A stretch of DNA of 15,390 bases, from assembly GCA_031413955.1 (NCBI GenBank), contig JANOGB010000585.1:1-15390 (forward strand), given 5' to 3'. The position numbers and the translations under genes were made by a program. The notes beneath the pieces are model-generated. The model did no database searches. It saw only the letters and a list, made by a program, of their open reading frames with translations, and was not told the DNA's origin. The stretch is from JABFRZ01 sp031413955. GTDB lineage: Bacteria > Planctomycetota > UBA1135 > GCA-002686595. Positions 1 through 7,012 of this stretch are shown here, piece by piece. Every line of letters starts with the position of its first letter. Position 1 is the stretch's first letter.

Positions 1-868
1 GCGTGCCGCGCAGCGACTGCATGAAGGCCGAGCCCTTGCCGAGCAACTTGGCGAGGTCGATCTCCAGGGCGTGCAGCAGCGCGACCGCGCCGTAGGCCGC
101 GAGCAAGGCGGGGGCACTCTGCAGCGCGAGCTCCAGGAAGCGCGTCCCGCTGCCGTGTGCGTGCTCGTCGCCGGCGACGAAGGCCTCGAGCGCCAGCACC
201 AGCGCGAGGCCGAGCAAGCCGCCCAGACCGGAGGCCAGGGCCGTGCTGGACGGCGAGCCAGCGCTCGCGCGCGGCGCGCTCGGCGGATGGCGCAGGATCA
301 CGTGCAGGAGCGAGCCCGCGATCAGCGCCTGGAGCAGCGCGAACCACGAGTGCGAGGCGCCCTGCGCGATGGGCTGCGCGAACTGGAACCCGATCACGCT
401 GAACACGGCCAGCGTCCCGAGCAGGAGCGCCGCGACTCGTTTTCCGTAGGCCGGACGCGCCAGCCACCAGATCCCGAGGCCATCCGACACGCGGTGCAGC
501 ACGACCGCCAGTGCCAGGGCGTCGAGCGCGTTGCTCGAGCCTGCGCGCAGCGCCACGCCGTCGAGCAGCGCGTGCAGCGCGATCCCGAGCAGCGCCAGCG
601 GCAACGTGATACGGCTGCCCGTGCTGCCCGCGAGGAGCCGCGAGCCGCACAGGAGCCCGGGCCCGAGCAACCCGAGCAAGAGCACCGGCAGCGCCATCCA
701 GCCGCCGAGCGCGAAGCACTCCGGCAAGATGTGCGCGCTCACCAGCCCTCCGACCGCCACCAGTGCGAACGCATCCAGCCCCGCCAGGCTCCACGGCCCG
801 CGCGTGCGCTCGAACACGAACGGCCCGACGAGGAGCGCGACCAGGCTGGCGAGGAGGGCGGGGTTCAC
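1..868 (-). CDS. ZIP-like / ArsP-type permease fusion membrane protein (partial, C-terminus beyond window)
   Basis: This frame is open from a GTG at 866-868 to the left edge (289 codons seen). The translation is highly hydrophobic, with about seven candidate membrane segments. The first ~190 residues carry ZIP-family-like motifs: HILPE (H46, P49, E50), HALLDG (H99, D103, G104), HRVSDG (H125, D129) and GSLLHV (H189). In classical ZIP transporters the fourth and fifth helices bear HxxxDG and HExP metal ligands; here the second reads HR, so the site is altered. From about residue 244 the sequence changes to a pattern like the start of DUF318/ArsP permeases of the SO_0444 Cu/Zn efflux type (LLHALEIDLAKLLGKGS, then SLRGT). 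That family's diagnostic CSCG block would lie just outside the window. No upstream in-frame ATG or GTG was seen, and the Shine-Dalgarno is weak. It is divergent from the beta-helix gene. Metal transport is likely; substrate and direction are inferred only. Confidence 0.6.
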   Translation of the reverse strand, partial: MNPALLASLVALLVGPFVFERTRGPWSLAGLDAFALVAVGGLVSAHILPECFALGGWMALPVLLLGLLGPGLLCGSRLLAGSTGSRITLPLALLGIALHALLDGVALRAGSSNALDALALAVVLHRVSDGLGIWWLARPAYGKRVAALLLGTLAVFSVIGFQFAQPIAQGASHSWFALLQALIAGSLLHVILRHPPSAPRASAGSPSSTALASGLGGLLGLALVLALEAFVAGDEHAHGSGTRFLELALQSAPALLAAYGAVALLHALEIDLAKLLGKGSAFMQSLRGT

Positions 869-906
869 GGGGACGGCCGGGTCGCTTCCCGGCGAAAGGG
901 GCGAGA

Positions 907-912
907 ATCATA
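907..912 (-). promoter_or_regulatory. possible -10 box (TATGAT) for the ZIP-like gene
   Basis: On the minus strand TATGAT matches the TATAAT consensus at five of six positions and lies about 38 bases before the GTG start, in an AT-rich patch of an otherwise GC-rich gap. No good -35 hexamer stands 16-18 bases upstream, so this is tentative. Confidence 0.3.
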
Positions 913-1010
913 TAGGGGAATCGTCGAGTCGAAGAGCGAGCCCGGGGCCTGGTCGCCCGGTTCCAGCTCGCCGCTATCCGGCGTCGAGAGAAAGGCGTAG
1001 GAAGAGGCCT

Positions 1011-2360
1011 ATGCGTGCCCTTGCCCTTTTCCTGTCCCCGCTGTGGCTCTTCGCCGGAGCACGGGGAGAAAGCTCTTCCGCCGCGCCGCTCGTGATCCGT
1101 TGCACGGCTTCGACGCTCGAGATCCAGCAGAAGGACCAGAAGCCGAAGGGCCCGCCCGAGAAGGTCAAGAACCCCATCGCCGAGGCGCTCGTCAAGGCCA
1201 CGCCAGGCACGACCATTTGGCTCGAGCCGGGTGACTATCCGCCCTTCACGATCGGCTTCCAGTCGCACTCGATCGCCAACACGGCCATCGACGGCGGTCA
1301 GCCGGGGAATCCGATCGTGGTGGCCGGCACCGCGCCGGGCGTGCGCATCATCGGCTCGGAGGGCGACACGATCGCCGTCGACCAGCGCGTGCCCAACGGC
1401 TGGATCACCTTCAAGAACCTCACGATCGTGCCGGGCCAGCGTGCGGGCGTGATGTTCTACCAGCGCGGCGACGGCAAGCTGCACCAGGGCTACACCTTCG
1501 AGGACTGCCACATCCTGGGCGCCTACGATCCCGCGACGGGCAAGGGCAAGCGCTCGAAGTGGGGCGTGTGGGGCCAGAACCTGGCCGACTTCCGCTTCGC
1601 CGGAGTGAACGAACCCGCGCGCATCGAGAACATCAGCGAGGAGCACGCCTTCTACCTGCAGAACGTGCAGGGTGCGATCACGATCGAGAACGTGCACGCC
1701 AAGGATCTCGGGCGAACTTTTTGCCAGTTCACCGCGCGTACCGACGGCCCGCCCGGCCGCGGCGACGTGATCGTGCGCAACTGCGTGGTCGAGGACGCGT
1801 GCATCGCCAAGGGCGACGGCTTCAAGGGCGGCTCGGCCTTCACCATCTGCGGCCGCATGGAGGGCGCGTTCCTGTTCGAGAAGAACATCTACAAGGCCGG
1901 CTTTCGTGCCGAGCGCCTGAAGTTCACGCTGCCGGGCAAGCCCTACGGCACGGGCGCCTTCACAGCCTGGGAGGAGAGCATGGCCGGTCCGACCGCCACG
2001 CTGATCCTGCGCGACAACGACTTCTCCTTCGCTCCCGGGTGCGGCGATCGACCGGTGGTCTCGATCGGCGGCTGCACGCGCGTCTTGATCGTGGGTGGGA
2101 ACCGCTTCGCTTCCGGCGGCACACAGCAGGCCCTGACGCTCGACCCGCTCGACCGACAGGGCCAGCCGATGAGCACGCCCAACGGCTCGATCTACCTCGC
2201 GCCCGCGACGAAGATCGAGGGTGAGCTCACCTGGCTCGGCAAGAAGCCGAGCGCCGAGCAGCTCGCGGCGCTGCAGAAGTTGCCCGCCAGCGAGTCCCAT
2301 CCTCCGCCGACGAGCGCGCCCGGCAGCGAAGAAGGTTCCACTTCGGGCGGCGGCCACTGA
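1011..2360 (+). CDS. Secreted right-handed beta-helix (pectate-lyase-like fold) protein
   Basis: This gene encodes 449 residues. The start is the ATG at 1011, preceded by a good Shine-Dalgarno (AGGAAGAGG, 999-1007) and followed by a signal peptide (MRALALFLSPLWLFAGARG, cleavage near residues 19-25). The frame is open further upstream, but that part is arginine- and proline-rich shadow sequence without signal features. The mature protein opens with a segment typical of beta-helix exoproteins (TIWLEPGDYPPF, about residue 73), followed by serial short strands with Asn and hydrophobic ladders (for example FKNLTI, FEDCHI, IENVHA, VRNCVV, LRDNDF). This is the pattern of parallel beta-helix polysaccharide lyases and carbohydrate-binding proteins. 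No catalytic set was recognised. The C-terminal ~35 residues are a Pro/Ser/Gly-rich low-complexity tail. Export and fold are fairly sure; the substrate is unknown and a polysaccharide is only a guess. Confidence 0.8.
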   Translation: MRALALFLSPLWLFAGARGESSSAAPLVIRCTASTLEIQQKDQKPKGPPEKVKNPIAEALVKATPGTTIWLEPGDYPPFTIGFQSHSIANTAIDGGQPGNPIVVAGTAPGVRIIGSEGDTIAVDQRVPNGWITFKNLTIVPGQRAGVMFYQRGDGKLHQGYTFEDCHILGAYDPATGKGKRSKWGVWGQNLADFRFAGVNEPARIENISEEHAFYLQNVQGAITIENVHAKDLGRTFCQFTARTDGPPGRGDVIVRNCVVEDACIAKGDGFKGGSAFTICGRMEGAFLFEKNIYKAGFRAERLKFTLPGKPYGTGAFTAWEESMAGPTATLILRDNDFSFAPGCGDRPVVSIGGCTRVLIVGGNRFASGGTQQALTLDPLDRQGQPMSTPNGSIYLAPATKIEGELTWLGKKPSAEQLAALQKLPASESHPPPTSAPGSEEGSTSGGGH

Positions 2361-2367
2361 CCCTCCG

Positions 2368-2406
2368 GCGCGCGGCTGCAGCGCGCGCATGGGGTAGTTT
2401 TCTTTT
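2368..2406 (+). terminator. possible weak terminator after the beta-helix gene
   Basis: A 7-bp GC-only stem (GCGCGCG 2368-2374 with CGCGCGC 2382-2388, loop of seven) begins eight bases after the stop codon. The T-rich run (2398-2406, TTTTCTTTT) starts about ten bases after the stem, which is farther than usual for an intrinsic terminator. Confidence 0.35.
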
Positions 2407-2411
2407 GCAGC

Positions 2412-2440
2412 TTGCTTCTCGGGCGAATCGGTGACAATAT
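2412..2440 (+). promoter_or_regulatory. possible promoter in AT-rich patch upstream of the peroxidase gene
   Basis: TTGCTT (2412-2417) is separated by 17 bases from CAATAT (2435-2440). The -10 match is poor, but this is the only AT-rich stretch in the gap and the spacing is right. If it is used, the transcript would carry a leader of about 330 bases containing both inverted repeats. Confidence 0.25.
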
Positions 2441-2473
2441 TGCAACGTCCTAAGTTTCTGCGGGGTTTCCTGA

Positions 2474-2489
2474 CCAACCGAGGGGTTGG
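2474..2489. repeat. 16-base perfect hairpin in the peroxidase leader
   Basis: CCAACC (2474-2479) and GGTTGG (2484-2489) flank a GAGG loop. It is a compact 6-bp stem with a 4-base loop and no T run after it, so it is not an intrinsic terminator. It could be an operator or a leader structure. Confidence 0.5.
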
Positions 2490-2537
2490 AGTCGGGGACC
2501 GCCTCGGGGGTCACTAGCAGTCGATTGCGAGCGCCAG

Positions 2538-2557
2538 AGCGTGGCCGAGGCCACGCT
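2538..2557. repeat. 20-base near-palindrome in the peroxidase leader
   Basis: Arms AGCGTGGCC (2538-2546) and GGCCACGCT (2549-2557) are perfect inverted repeats separated by only GA. The two-base spacer favours a double-stranded operator-like site over an RNA hairpin. No known regulator consensus was recognised. Confidence 0.5.
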
Positions 2558-2776
2558 GCGGGCGGCCTTGGGTCCACTCGGTTCGCTGAGCGAGCCAGGG
2601 GTCGAAGGCCGCGGGCGCTGCACTCGCGACTGGCGTCGACACCAGAGGAACCAGAGGTCCCCAACCTCGGGTTCCGGAGAAAGCCTGGGGCCTTTCACAC
2701 AACGCGACCTCGAGGTCTCGCCCCATGCGTCGGCGGCGCGGTTCTCGGGGAAGTCAACCGATCACAGGAGTCCGGA

Positions 2777-5323
2777 ATGAAGTCCCCTTCGGCCTCGTGG
2801 TGCAAGCTCGCCTTGCGCTACGGCGCCCATCCCATCGCCCTCACGTTGCTCAGCCTCCCCGTCGTTGCACAGGTTCCGCCCGTGGCGGCCTTCACGACGG
2901 ATCCCAGTCCAGCCGAGGGCGGCGACTCGTTGACGGTGCAGTTCGTCGACCAGTCGACCGGCGACATCACGAGCTGGGCCTGGGACCTCGGCGACCTGAC
3001 GAGCTCGACCGAGCAGAACCCCGTGCACACCTACGGGATCGGGACGTTCAACGTGACCTTGACGGTCACCGGGCCCGGCGGCTCCAACGAATTCACGCTG
3101 ATCCACGCCGTGGACGTGGTCGAGACCCTTTTCGGGTTCATCGGCGCGCCGCCGCCGCTCGCGACGCTGGCCGTGCCGCTGCCGGACGACCTCGGGAGCT
3201 TCGTCAAGGACTTCGACGCGACCGTGCGCCTCGGCAAGGCGCTCTTCTGGGACGTCCAGCTCGGCAGTGACGGGCTGACGGCCTGTGCGTCGTGCCACTA
3301 CCACGCGGGCGCGGACAACCGGGTCGTGAACACGCTCCACCCGGGCGCAGACGGCGTCTTCGCCGTCATGAATTCGGGTGCGGGCGGCGGTCCGAACTAC
3401 CGCTTGCGGAGCGAGGACTTTCCCTTCCACAAGTTCGCGGATCCGCTCGTGGGTGACACGCTGATCGCCACCAACGACGACCGTCGCGGCACGACGGGCG
3501 TTTCGAAGCGGGCCTTCTCGGCGATCGATCCCGACAGCGCCGTCGATCTCGGGGTCGACGAGCTGGATCCGACCTTCCAGGTCGGCGGGATCGATGGCTT
3601 GCAGACGACCGGCCGTGATTCGCAGACGGTCATCGGCGCGATCTTCCTCCTGCGCAACTTCTGGAACGGGCGTGCGAACCACTTTTTCAACGGCCGCAAC
3701 ATCTGGGGCGAGCAGGACCCGACGAATCCGACCGTCCTGCGCATGGAGCCGGACGGCAGCCTCTCCGATGTCTCGATCCTCCTGAACAACGCCGCGACCG
3801 CCAGTCAGGCCGTGGGTCCGGTGCTCTCGGGCGTCGAGATGTCCTGGGGCAACCGGAGCTGGATGGACGTCGGCCAGAAGATGGTTCCGCGCATCCCGCT
3901 CGCGAACCAGTTCGTCGACCCGACCGACAGCCGGCTCGGCCAGCTCGCGAACCCGGCCGGCCCCGGCCTCGACCCGCTGCTCAGCTATTCCGACCTGATC
4001 CAGGCCGCATTCCATGAGCAATGGTGGGCCTCGGCCGAGCTCAGCGAGGGCTTCACGCACATGGAGGCGAACTTCTCGCTCTTCTTCGGGCTCGCCATCC
4101 TGGCCTACGAGTCGACGCTCGTTCCCGACCAGGCGCCCTACGACGCCTTCGCGGGCGGGGACCCGCTCGCGCTCTCCGAGCAGGAGAAGCGCGGTCTCGG
4201 GATCTTCCTCGGCAAGGGCACGTGCGCCGACTGCCACGCGACGCCGCTCTTCGCCGGCAACGTAGCCCAGGATGTCCTGTCCCACTCGGATCCCAACGAG
4301 GGCGAGGGCATCCTCGAGCGCATGGACATGGGGCGGGCGTTCGCCGCCAGCGGGCTGACGCTCTCCACCAACCCGGGTGAGGGCGAGCTGCCGCTCAACT
4401 TCAACCCCTACCGCCGTCCGGTGGTCCTCTCGCGGAATGGTGCGGTCATCGCGCGTGGACGCACTCCGAGGGGAATCCTGTGCCCGCCGGCGGGCGAGAT
4501 CGTCATCCCGCTCACTCTAGGACCTGTCGTGACACCCGAGAGCGAGACGCAGGCCACTCTTCGCTTGCGTCCGGACGGAGTGTGCGGCCTCGAGGTCGTC
4601 GTCGAGCTCGAGTGGAACGAGCTCGGGCCCATGGGCGGCCCGATCGTCGTCGCGTTCGGCAGCGGCAACCGTTTCACCTTCACGATGCCCCAGCCCAACA
4701 ACCGGGCGGTCTACGACAACGGCTTCTACAACATCGGCGTGACCCCCAGCACGGAAGACCTGGGCGTCGGTGGCGACGGCCCCTTCGGTCCGCTCTCGCT
4801 GACCAAGCGCACCCAGAACGGCGAGGACATCGGCTTCGAGTCCAGCGGCGTGGGCACGGTCGACGCCTTCCAGCGCATCGCGATCAACGGGTCCTTCAAG
4901 GCCCCGACGCTGCGCAATAGCGAGCTCACCGGTCCCTACATGCACAACGGTGGGATGGCGACGCTCGAGCAGGTGGTGGAGTTCTACGCCCGTGGTACCA
5001 ACTTCGCGAGCGAGAACGAGCACGACCTCGATCCCGACGTCAGCGGGATCGCGGCCATGACCCAGCAGGACGTGGACGATCTGGTGGCCTTCCTGAAGTC
5101 GCTCACCGACGAGCGCGTGCGCAGGGAACAGGCGCCCTTCGATCACCCCGAGCTGCCGCTCAAGGAGGGCCTCGAGGGCAATCACCTGTCCATCGCCGAC
5201 GATGGCAGCGGGAACGGGATCCCGCGCATCGAGATCCTCCCGGCCACCGGCGCTGCCGGCGGCCCGCCGATCCCGAGCTTCGAGGAACGCCTGCGGATGC
5301 CCGTTGTCAAAACAGTGAAATGA
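2777..5323 (+). CDS. Secreted PKD-domain di-haem cytochrome c peroxidase / MauG-family protein
   Basis: This gene encodes 848 residues. The ATG at 2777 has an ideal Shine-Dalgarno (AGGAG, six bases before) and starts a signal peptide ending near VVAQ (residues 29-32). Residues ~34-116 form a PKD domain (WDLGD at 69-73, then HTYGIGTFNVTLTV). Next come two c-type haem sites, CASCH (C170, C173, H174) and CADCH (C483, C486, H487), and the family's C-terminal block (FKAPTLRNSELTGPYMHNGG, M at 722). This is the layout of bacterial di-haem peroxidases and MauG-like oxidases, which act in the periplasm on peroxide or on protein substrates. It is more than twice the usual family length because of the PKD domain, a long stretch between the haems, and an insertion of about 95 residues (~540-635) before the YDNGFYNIGV block. 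The gene converges on the SGNH gene across a stem-loop-rich gap. Family assignment is secure; the electron donor and true substrate are not. Confidence 0.92.
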   Translation: MKSPSASWCKLALRYGAHPIALTLLSLPVVAQVPPVAAFTTDPSPAEGGDSLTVQFVDQSTGDITSWAWDLGDLTSSTEQNPVHTYGIGTFNVTLTVTGPGGSNEFTLIHAVDVVETLFGFIGAPPPLATLAVPLPDDLGSFVKDFDATVRLGKALFWDVQLGSDGLTACASCHYHAGADNRVVNTLHPGADGVFAVMNSGAGGGPNYRLRSEDFPFHKFADPLVGDTLIATNDDRRGTTGVSKRAFSAIDPDSAVDLGVDELDPTFQVGGIDGLQTTGRDSQTVIGAIFLLRNFWNGRANHFFNGRNIWGEQDPTNPTVLRMEPDGSLSDVSILLNNAATASQAVGPVLSGVEMSWGNRSWMDVGQKMVPRIPLANQFVDPTDSRLGQLANPAGPGLDPLLSYSDLIQAAFHEQWWASAELSEGFTHMEANFSLFFGLAILAYESTLVPDQAPYDAFAGGDPLALSEQEKRGLGIFLGKGTCADCHATPLFAGNVAQDVLSHSDPNEGEGILERMDMGRAFAASGLTLSTNPGEGELPLNFNPYRRPVVLSRNGAVIARGRTPRGILCPPAGEIVIPLTLGPVVTPESETQATLRLRPDGVCGLEVVVELEWNELGPMGGPIVVAFGSGNRFTFTMPQPNNRAVYDNGFYNIGVTPSTEDLGVGGDGPFGPLSLTKRTQNGEDIGFESSGVGTVDAFQRIAINGSFKAPTLRNSELTGPYMHNGGMATLEQVVEFYARGTNFASENEHDLDPDVSGIAAMTQQDVDDLVAFLKSLTDERVRREQAPFDHPELPLKEGLEGNHLSIADDGSGNGIPRIEILPATGAAGGPPIPSFEERLRMPVVKTVK

Positions 5324-5330
5324 GGGTGGA

Positions 5331-5349
5331 AGAGCGCTAGGCGCGCTCT
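5331..5349 (+). terminator. stem-loop just after the peroxidase stop
   Basis: AGAGCGC (5331-5337) pairs with GCGCTCT (5343-5349) around a five-base loop, eight bases after the stop codon. There is no U run on the plus-strand side, so it may work with the larger stem that follows. Confidence 0.45.
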
Positions 5350-5365
5350 CCAGCCCGAGCCTTCC

Positions 5366-5410
5366 CAGCGCGCCCGCTTGCCCGACGAGGCTAGCGGGCG
5401 CGCTGTCTTT
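5366..5410. terminator. 13-bp stem-loop terminator between convergent genes
   Basis: The arms at 5366-5378 and 5393-5405 (CAGCGCGCCCGCT and its exact complement) form a 13-bp GC-rich stem with a 14-base loop. On the plus strand it is followed by TCTTT, a short U-rich tail suited to ending the peroxidase transcript. The right arm covers the stop codon (TAG, 5391-5393) and last codons of the SGNH gene on the other strand, so the same stem may also end or protect that transcript. Confidence 0.65.
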
Positions 5411-6527
5411 CCAGGATCATCCGCGCGAGCAATCGCGCGGCGAGATCGTTGCCCTCGGCGTTCCAGTGACCGTCGTACTTCCAGTGGAACTGGCGGCCGG
5501 GGCGCGTTTCGGCACGGAAGTGCGGCTCGAGAGCGAGGAAGGGGATGTCCTCCTGCTGGCAGAAGCGCGCGAGTCGGTCGTCCGGTAGATCGAGATCCCA
5601 CTCCCGGCCGCACATGACCGGATAGCTTCGAAGGAGGAAGCGCAGGCCCTCCTCAGCTCCGAGCACACCATGGGGTGTCGAGGCCGAGGCGACCAGGTAG
5701 TCGGCCCCGAGTCCCACCACGGCGTTGCGCGTATCGAGCAGGAGCGTTTCCGTGACCTTCCAGGCCTGCTGCCACTCGTCGTCGACGTCGACCGCGTAGA
5801 CCAGATAGTCCACGGGAATCTCTTCGTCGCGCGAGCGCGCACGAGCCACGGCGAGGCGGTGCGCGAGCAGGCGGTTGAGTGCCGACCATTCCAGGAACAG
5901 GGCCGGGGCCTCGGCCATCGGCAAGTTGGTCCAGCCGGGCCGGAAGACGCGCATCTCATCGCTCTGCCGCTTGCCCTCTTCCTGCAACGTCGAGGAGTTG
6001 TTGCGGACGTCGTTGAAGGCCACGAAGAGCGTGACGACGACGTCCGGCTGGATCGAAAGACCGCAGTACTCGAAGGCGAGGAGCTGGCCGCGCTGACCCC
6101 AGCCCTCGCGCCCCAGGGCGATGACTTCCCAGGCCGGAGCGCCGCCGGGGTCCAGCCGATTCAGGTGGGCCTCGAGACGCTGCCCGACCGTCTGCTCCAC
6201 GGGGACGGACAGCGCTGCCACGTAGGAATCCCCGACCAGGATCACGCGACGAACGTCGGGGGTGGGGGGCCCGTGCTTCCGATCGTGGAAGCCGCGCGAG
6301 TTGACCGTCATGTCGCGCGTGAACTCGGTCGGGCTGCGGTAGGTCCTGTCCACGAACTCGAACCCGAGCTGCTGGGGCGAGAGGCAACGGACGAACACCT
6401 CGGCCAGGAGCAGCGCGAGCAACATCGCTCCCGCGAGGACGCTGAACTTCGCGAGGCATCCGGTTGGCCGCGGCGAGCCTCCACCGGAGAGGCGAGCTCC
6501 CAGCGCTGATCGCGGGTGGGCGGTCAT
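5391..6527 (-). CDS. Membrane-anchored SGNH/GDSL-type hydrolase
   Basis: This gene encodes 378 residues. One hydrophobic helix (about residues 27-47, SVLAGAMLLALLLAEVFVR) anchors or exports the protein; the rest is predicted to be extracytoplasmic. SGNH motifs are visible: the nucleophile block VILVGDSYVA (G99, D100, S101), a glycine-containing block near 139-146 (LGREGWGQ), the block III Asn in FVAFNDV (N172), and a C-terminal D352-G-H354-W-N, like the D-x-H-W ending of AlgX/AlgJ-type and other cell-envelope SGNH proteins. The family hydrolyses or transfers acyl (often acetyl) esters on glycans and lipids; the substrate here is unknown. The start at 6527 is the first in-frame ATG, with a weak Shine-Dalgarno; a later start within the first 25 residues would still keep the helix. 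It lies downstream, in transcription order, of the giant inverted repeat and converges on the peroxidase gene. Confidence 0.82.
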   Translation of the reverse strand: MTAHPRSALGARLSGGGSPRPTGCLAKFSVLAGAMLLALLLAEVFVRCLSPQQLGFEFVDRTYRSPTEFTRDMTVNSRGFHDRKHGPPTPDVRRVILVGDSYVAALSVPVEQTVGQRLEAHLNRLDPGGAPAWEVIALGREGWGQRGQLLAFEYCGLSIQPDVVVTLFVAFNDVRNNSSTLQEEGKRQSDEMRVFRPGWTNLPMAEAPALFLEWSALNRLLAHRLAVARARSRDEEIPVDYLVYAVDVDDEWQQAWKVTETLLLDTRNAVVGLGADYLVASASTPHGVLGAEEGLRFLLRSYPVMCGREWDLDLPDDRLARFCQQEDIPFLALEPHFRAETRPGRQFHWKYDGHWNAEGNDLAARLLARMILERQRAR

Positions 6528-6588
6528 CCAGGCCGCTCATGGTATGGCCGCCTCCACGCCTGTCTCTGGCGCACGCCGGTTGTTTTCA

Positions 6589-6946
6589 GGGGCTTCAGGA
6601 AATCGTGTGGGCGCAGGTTCCTGGAGTGGAGGGGGGAGCATGGTGGATGCGTGGGTTTGTAGCTCGCTCGTCGGGGCCCAGCCTTCGCGCGGGAGCGAGG
6701 TGGCCGGCCCGTGGCGCCCGTGCAGTCGAGCTCGAAAGACGCCGCGCGGTCCGGCGCAGCCAGGCGCGCGCAAGCGCGCCGCGGACCGCGCGGCGTCTTT
6801 CGAGCTCGACTGCACGGGCGCCACGGGCCGGCCACCTCGCTCCCGCGCGAAGGCGGGGCCCCGACGAGCGAGCTACACACCCACGCATCCACCATGCTCC
6901 CCCCTCCACTCCAGGAATCTGCGCCCACGCGATTTCCTGAAGCCCC
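6589..6946. repeat. Giant near-perfect inverted repeat (2 x 164 bp) with nested GCAA hairpin
   Basis: The left arm 6589-6752 is the reverse complement of 6783-6946 over its whole length with no gaps and four mismatches (160/164). The 30-base centre contains a perfect 7-bp hairpin, GGCGCGC (6763-6769) and GCGCGCC (6774-6780), capped by GCAA, a GNRA-type tetraloop. In a plus-strand RNA two of the four mismatches would be G-U wobbles (both outer ones), leaving 162 of 164 positions pairable. The element lies between two minus-strand genes (UnbV stop at 7013, SGNH start at 6527). Frames on both strands are open through it, but they mirror each other because of the palindrome and resemble no known protein. 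No target-site duplication is visible at the ends. It could be a MITE-like or foldback element, a structured RNA, a recent inverted duplication, or an assembly fold-over. Confidence 0.93.
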
Positions 6947-6964
6947 GAAGAGAAGCAGATCAGA

Positions 6965-6982
6965 GCCGGGCTGGAGCCCGGC
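6965..6982 (-). terminator. possible terminator after the FG-GAP/UnbV gene
   Basis: GCCGGGC (6965-6971) and GCCCGGC (6976-6982) form a 7-bp stem with a four-base loop about 30 bases after the minus-strand stop at 7013. The minus-strand sequence beyond it is pyrimidine-rich (TCTGATCTGCTTCTCTTC) but lacks a continuous U run, so activity is uncertain. Confidence 0.4.
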
Positions 6983-7012
6983 GCTCCCGGTTGAGCGGCG
7001 GCGGACTCGCCC

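Larger units (their letters stand above)
2361..2776. other. 416-base non-coding leader between beta-helix and peroxidase genes
   Basis: No convincing gene is present. The peroxidase frame is open back to about 2486, but that extension uses codons atypical of its neighbours and would place the signal peptide inside the protein. The gap holds a possible terminator at its left end, an AT-rich patch around 2395-2455 that may contain a promoter, and two clean inverted repeats (2474-2489 and 2538-2557). It ends in a strong Shine-Dalgarno (AGGAG, 2766-2770). Confidence 0.6.
6528..7012. other. 485-base intergenic region holding the foldback
   Basis: Apart from the inverted repeat, this gap has about 60 bases before the SGNH start that contain TGTTTTCA (6581-6588), the only T-rich patch, and a short hairpin near the UnbV stop. 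No supported gene lies here. Confidence 0.6.

Noticed and set aside
71..1000. Long plus-strand open frame over the left end
   Set aside because: Its translation is Arg/Gln/Glu-rich with no fold-like pattern; it mirrors the ZIP-like gene on the minus strand, which shows helices and motifs.
531..1010. N-terminal extension of the beta-helix protein
   Set aside because: It overlaps the divergent gene, is low-complexity, and would bury the signal peptide; the ATG at 1011 has a strong Shine-Dalgarno.
2486..2776. N-terminal extension of the peroxidase
   Set aside because: It has unbiased codon use and contains the inverted repeats; the ATG at 2777 has an ideal ribosome site and signal peptide.
2762..4285. 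507-codon minus-strand frame opposite the peroxidase
   Set aside because: It is a shadow of a well-supported gene, produced by high GC; no recognisable domains.
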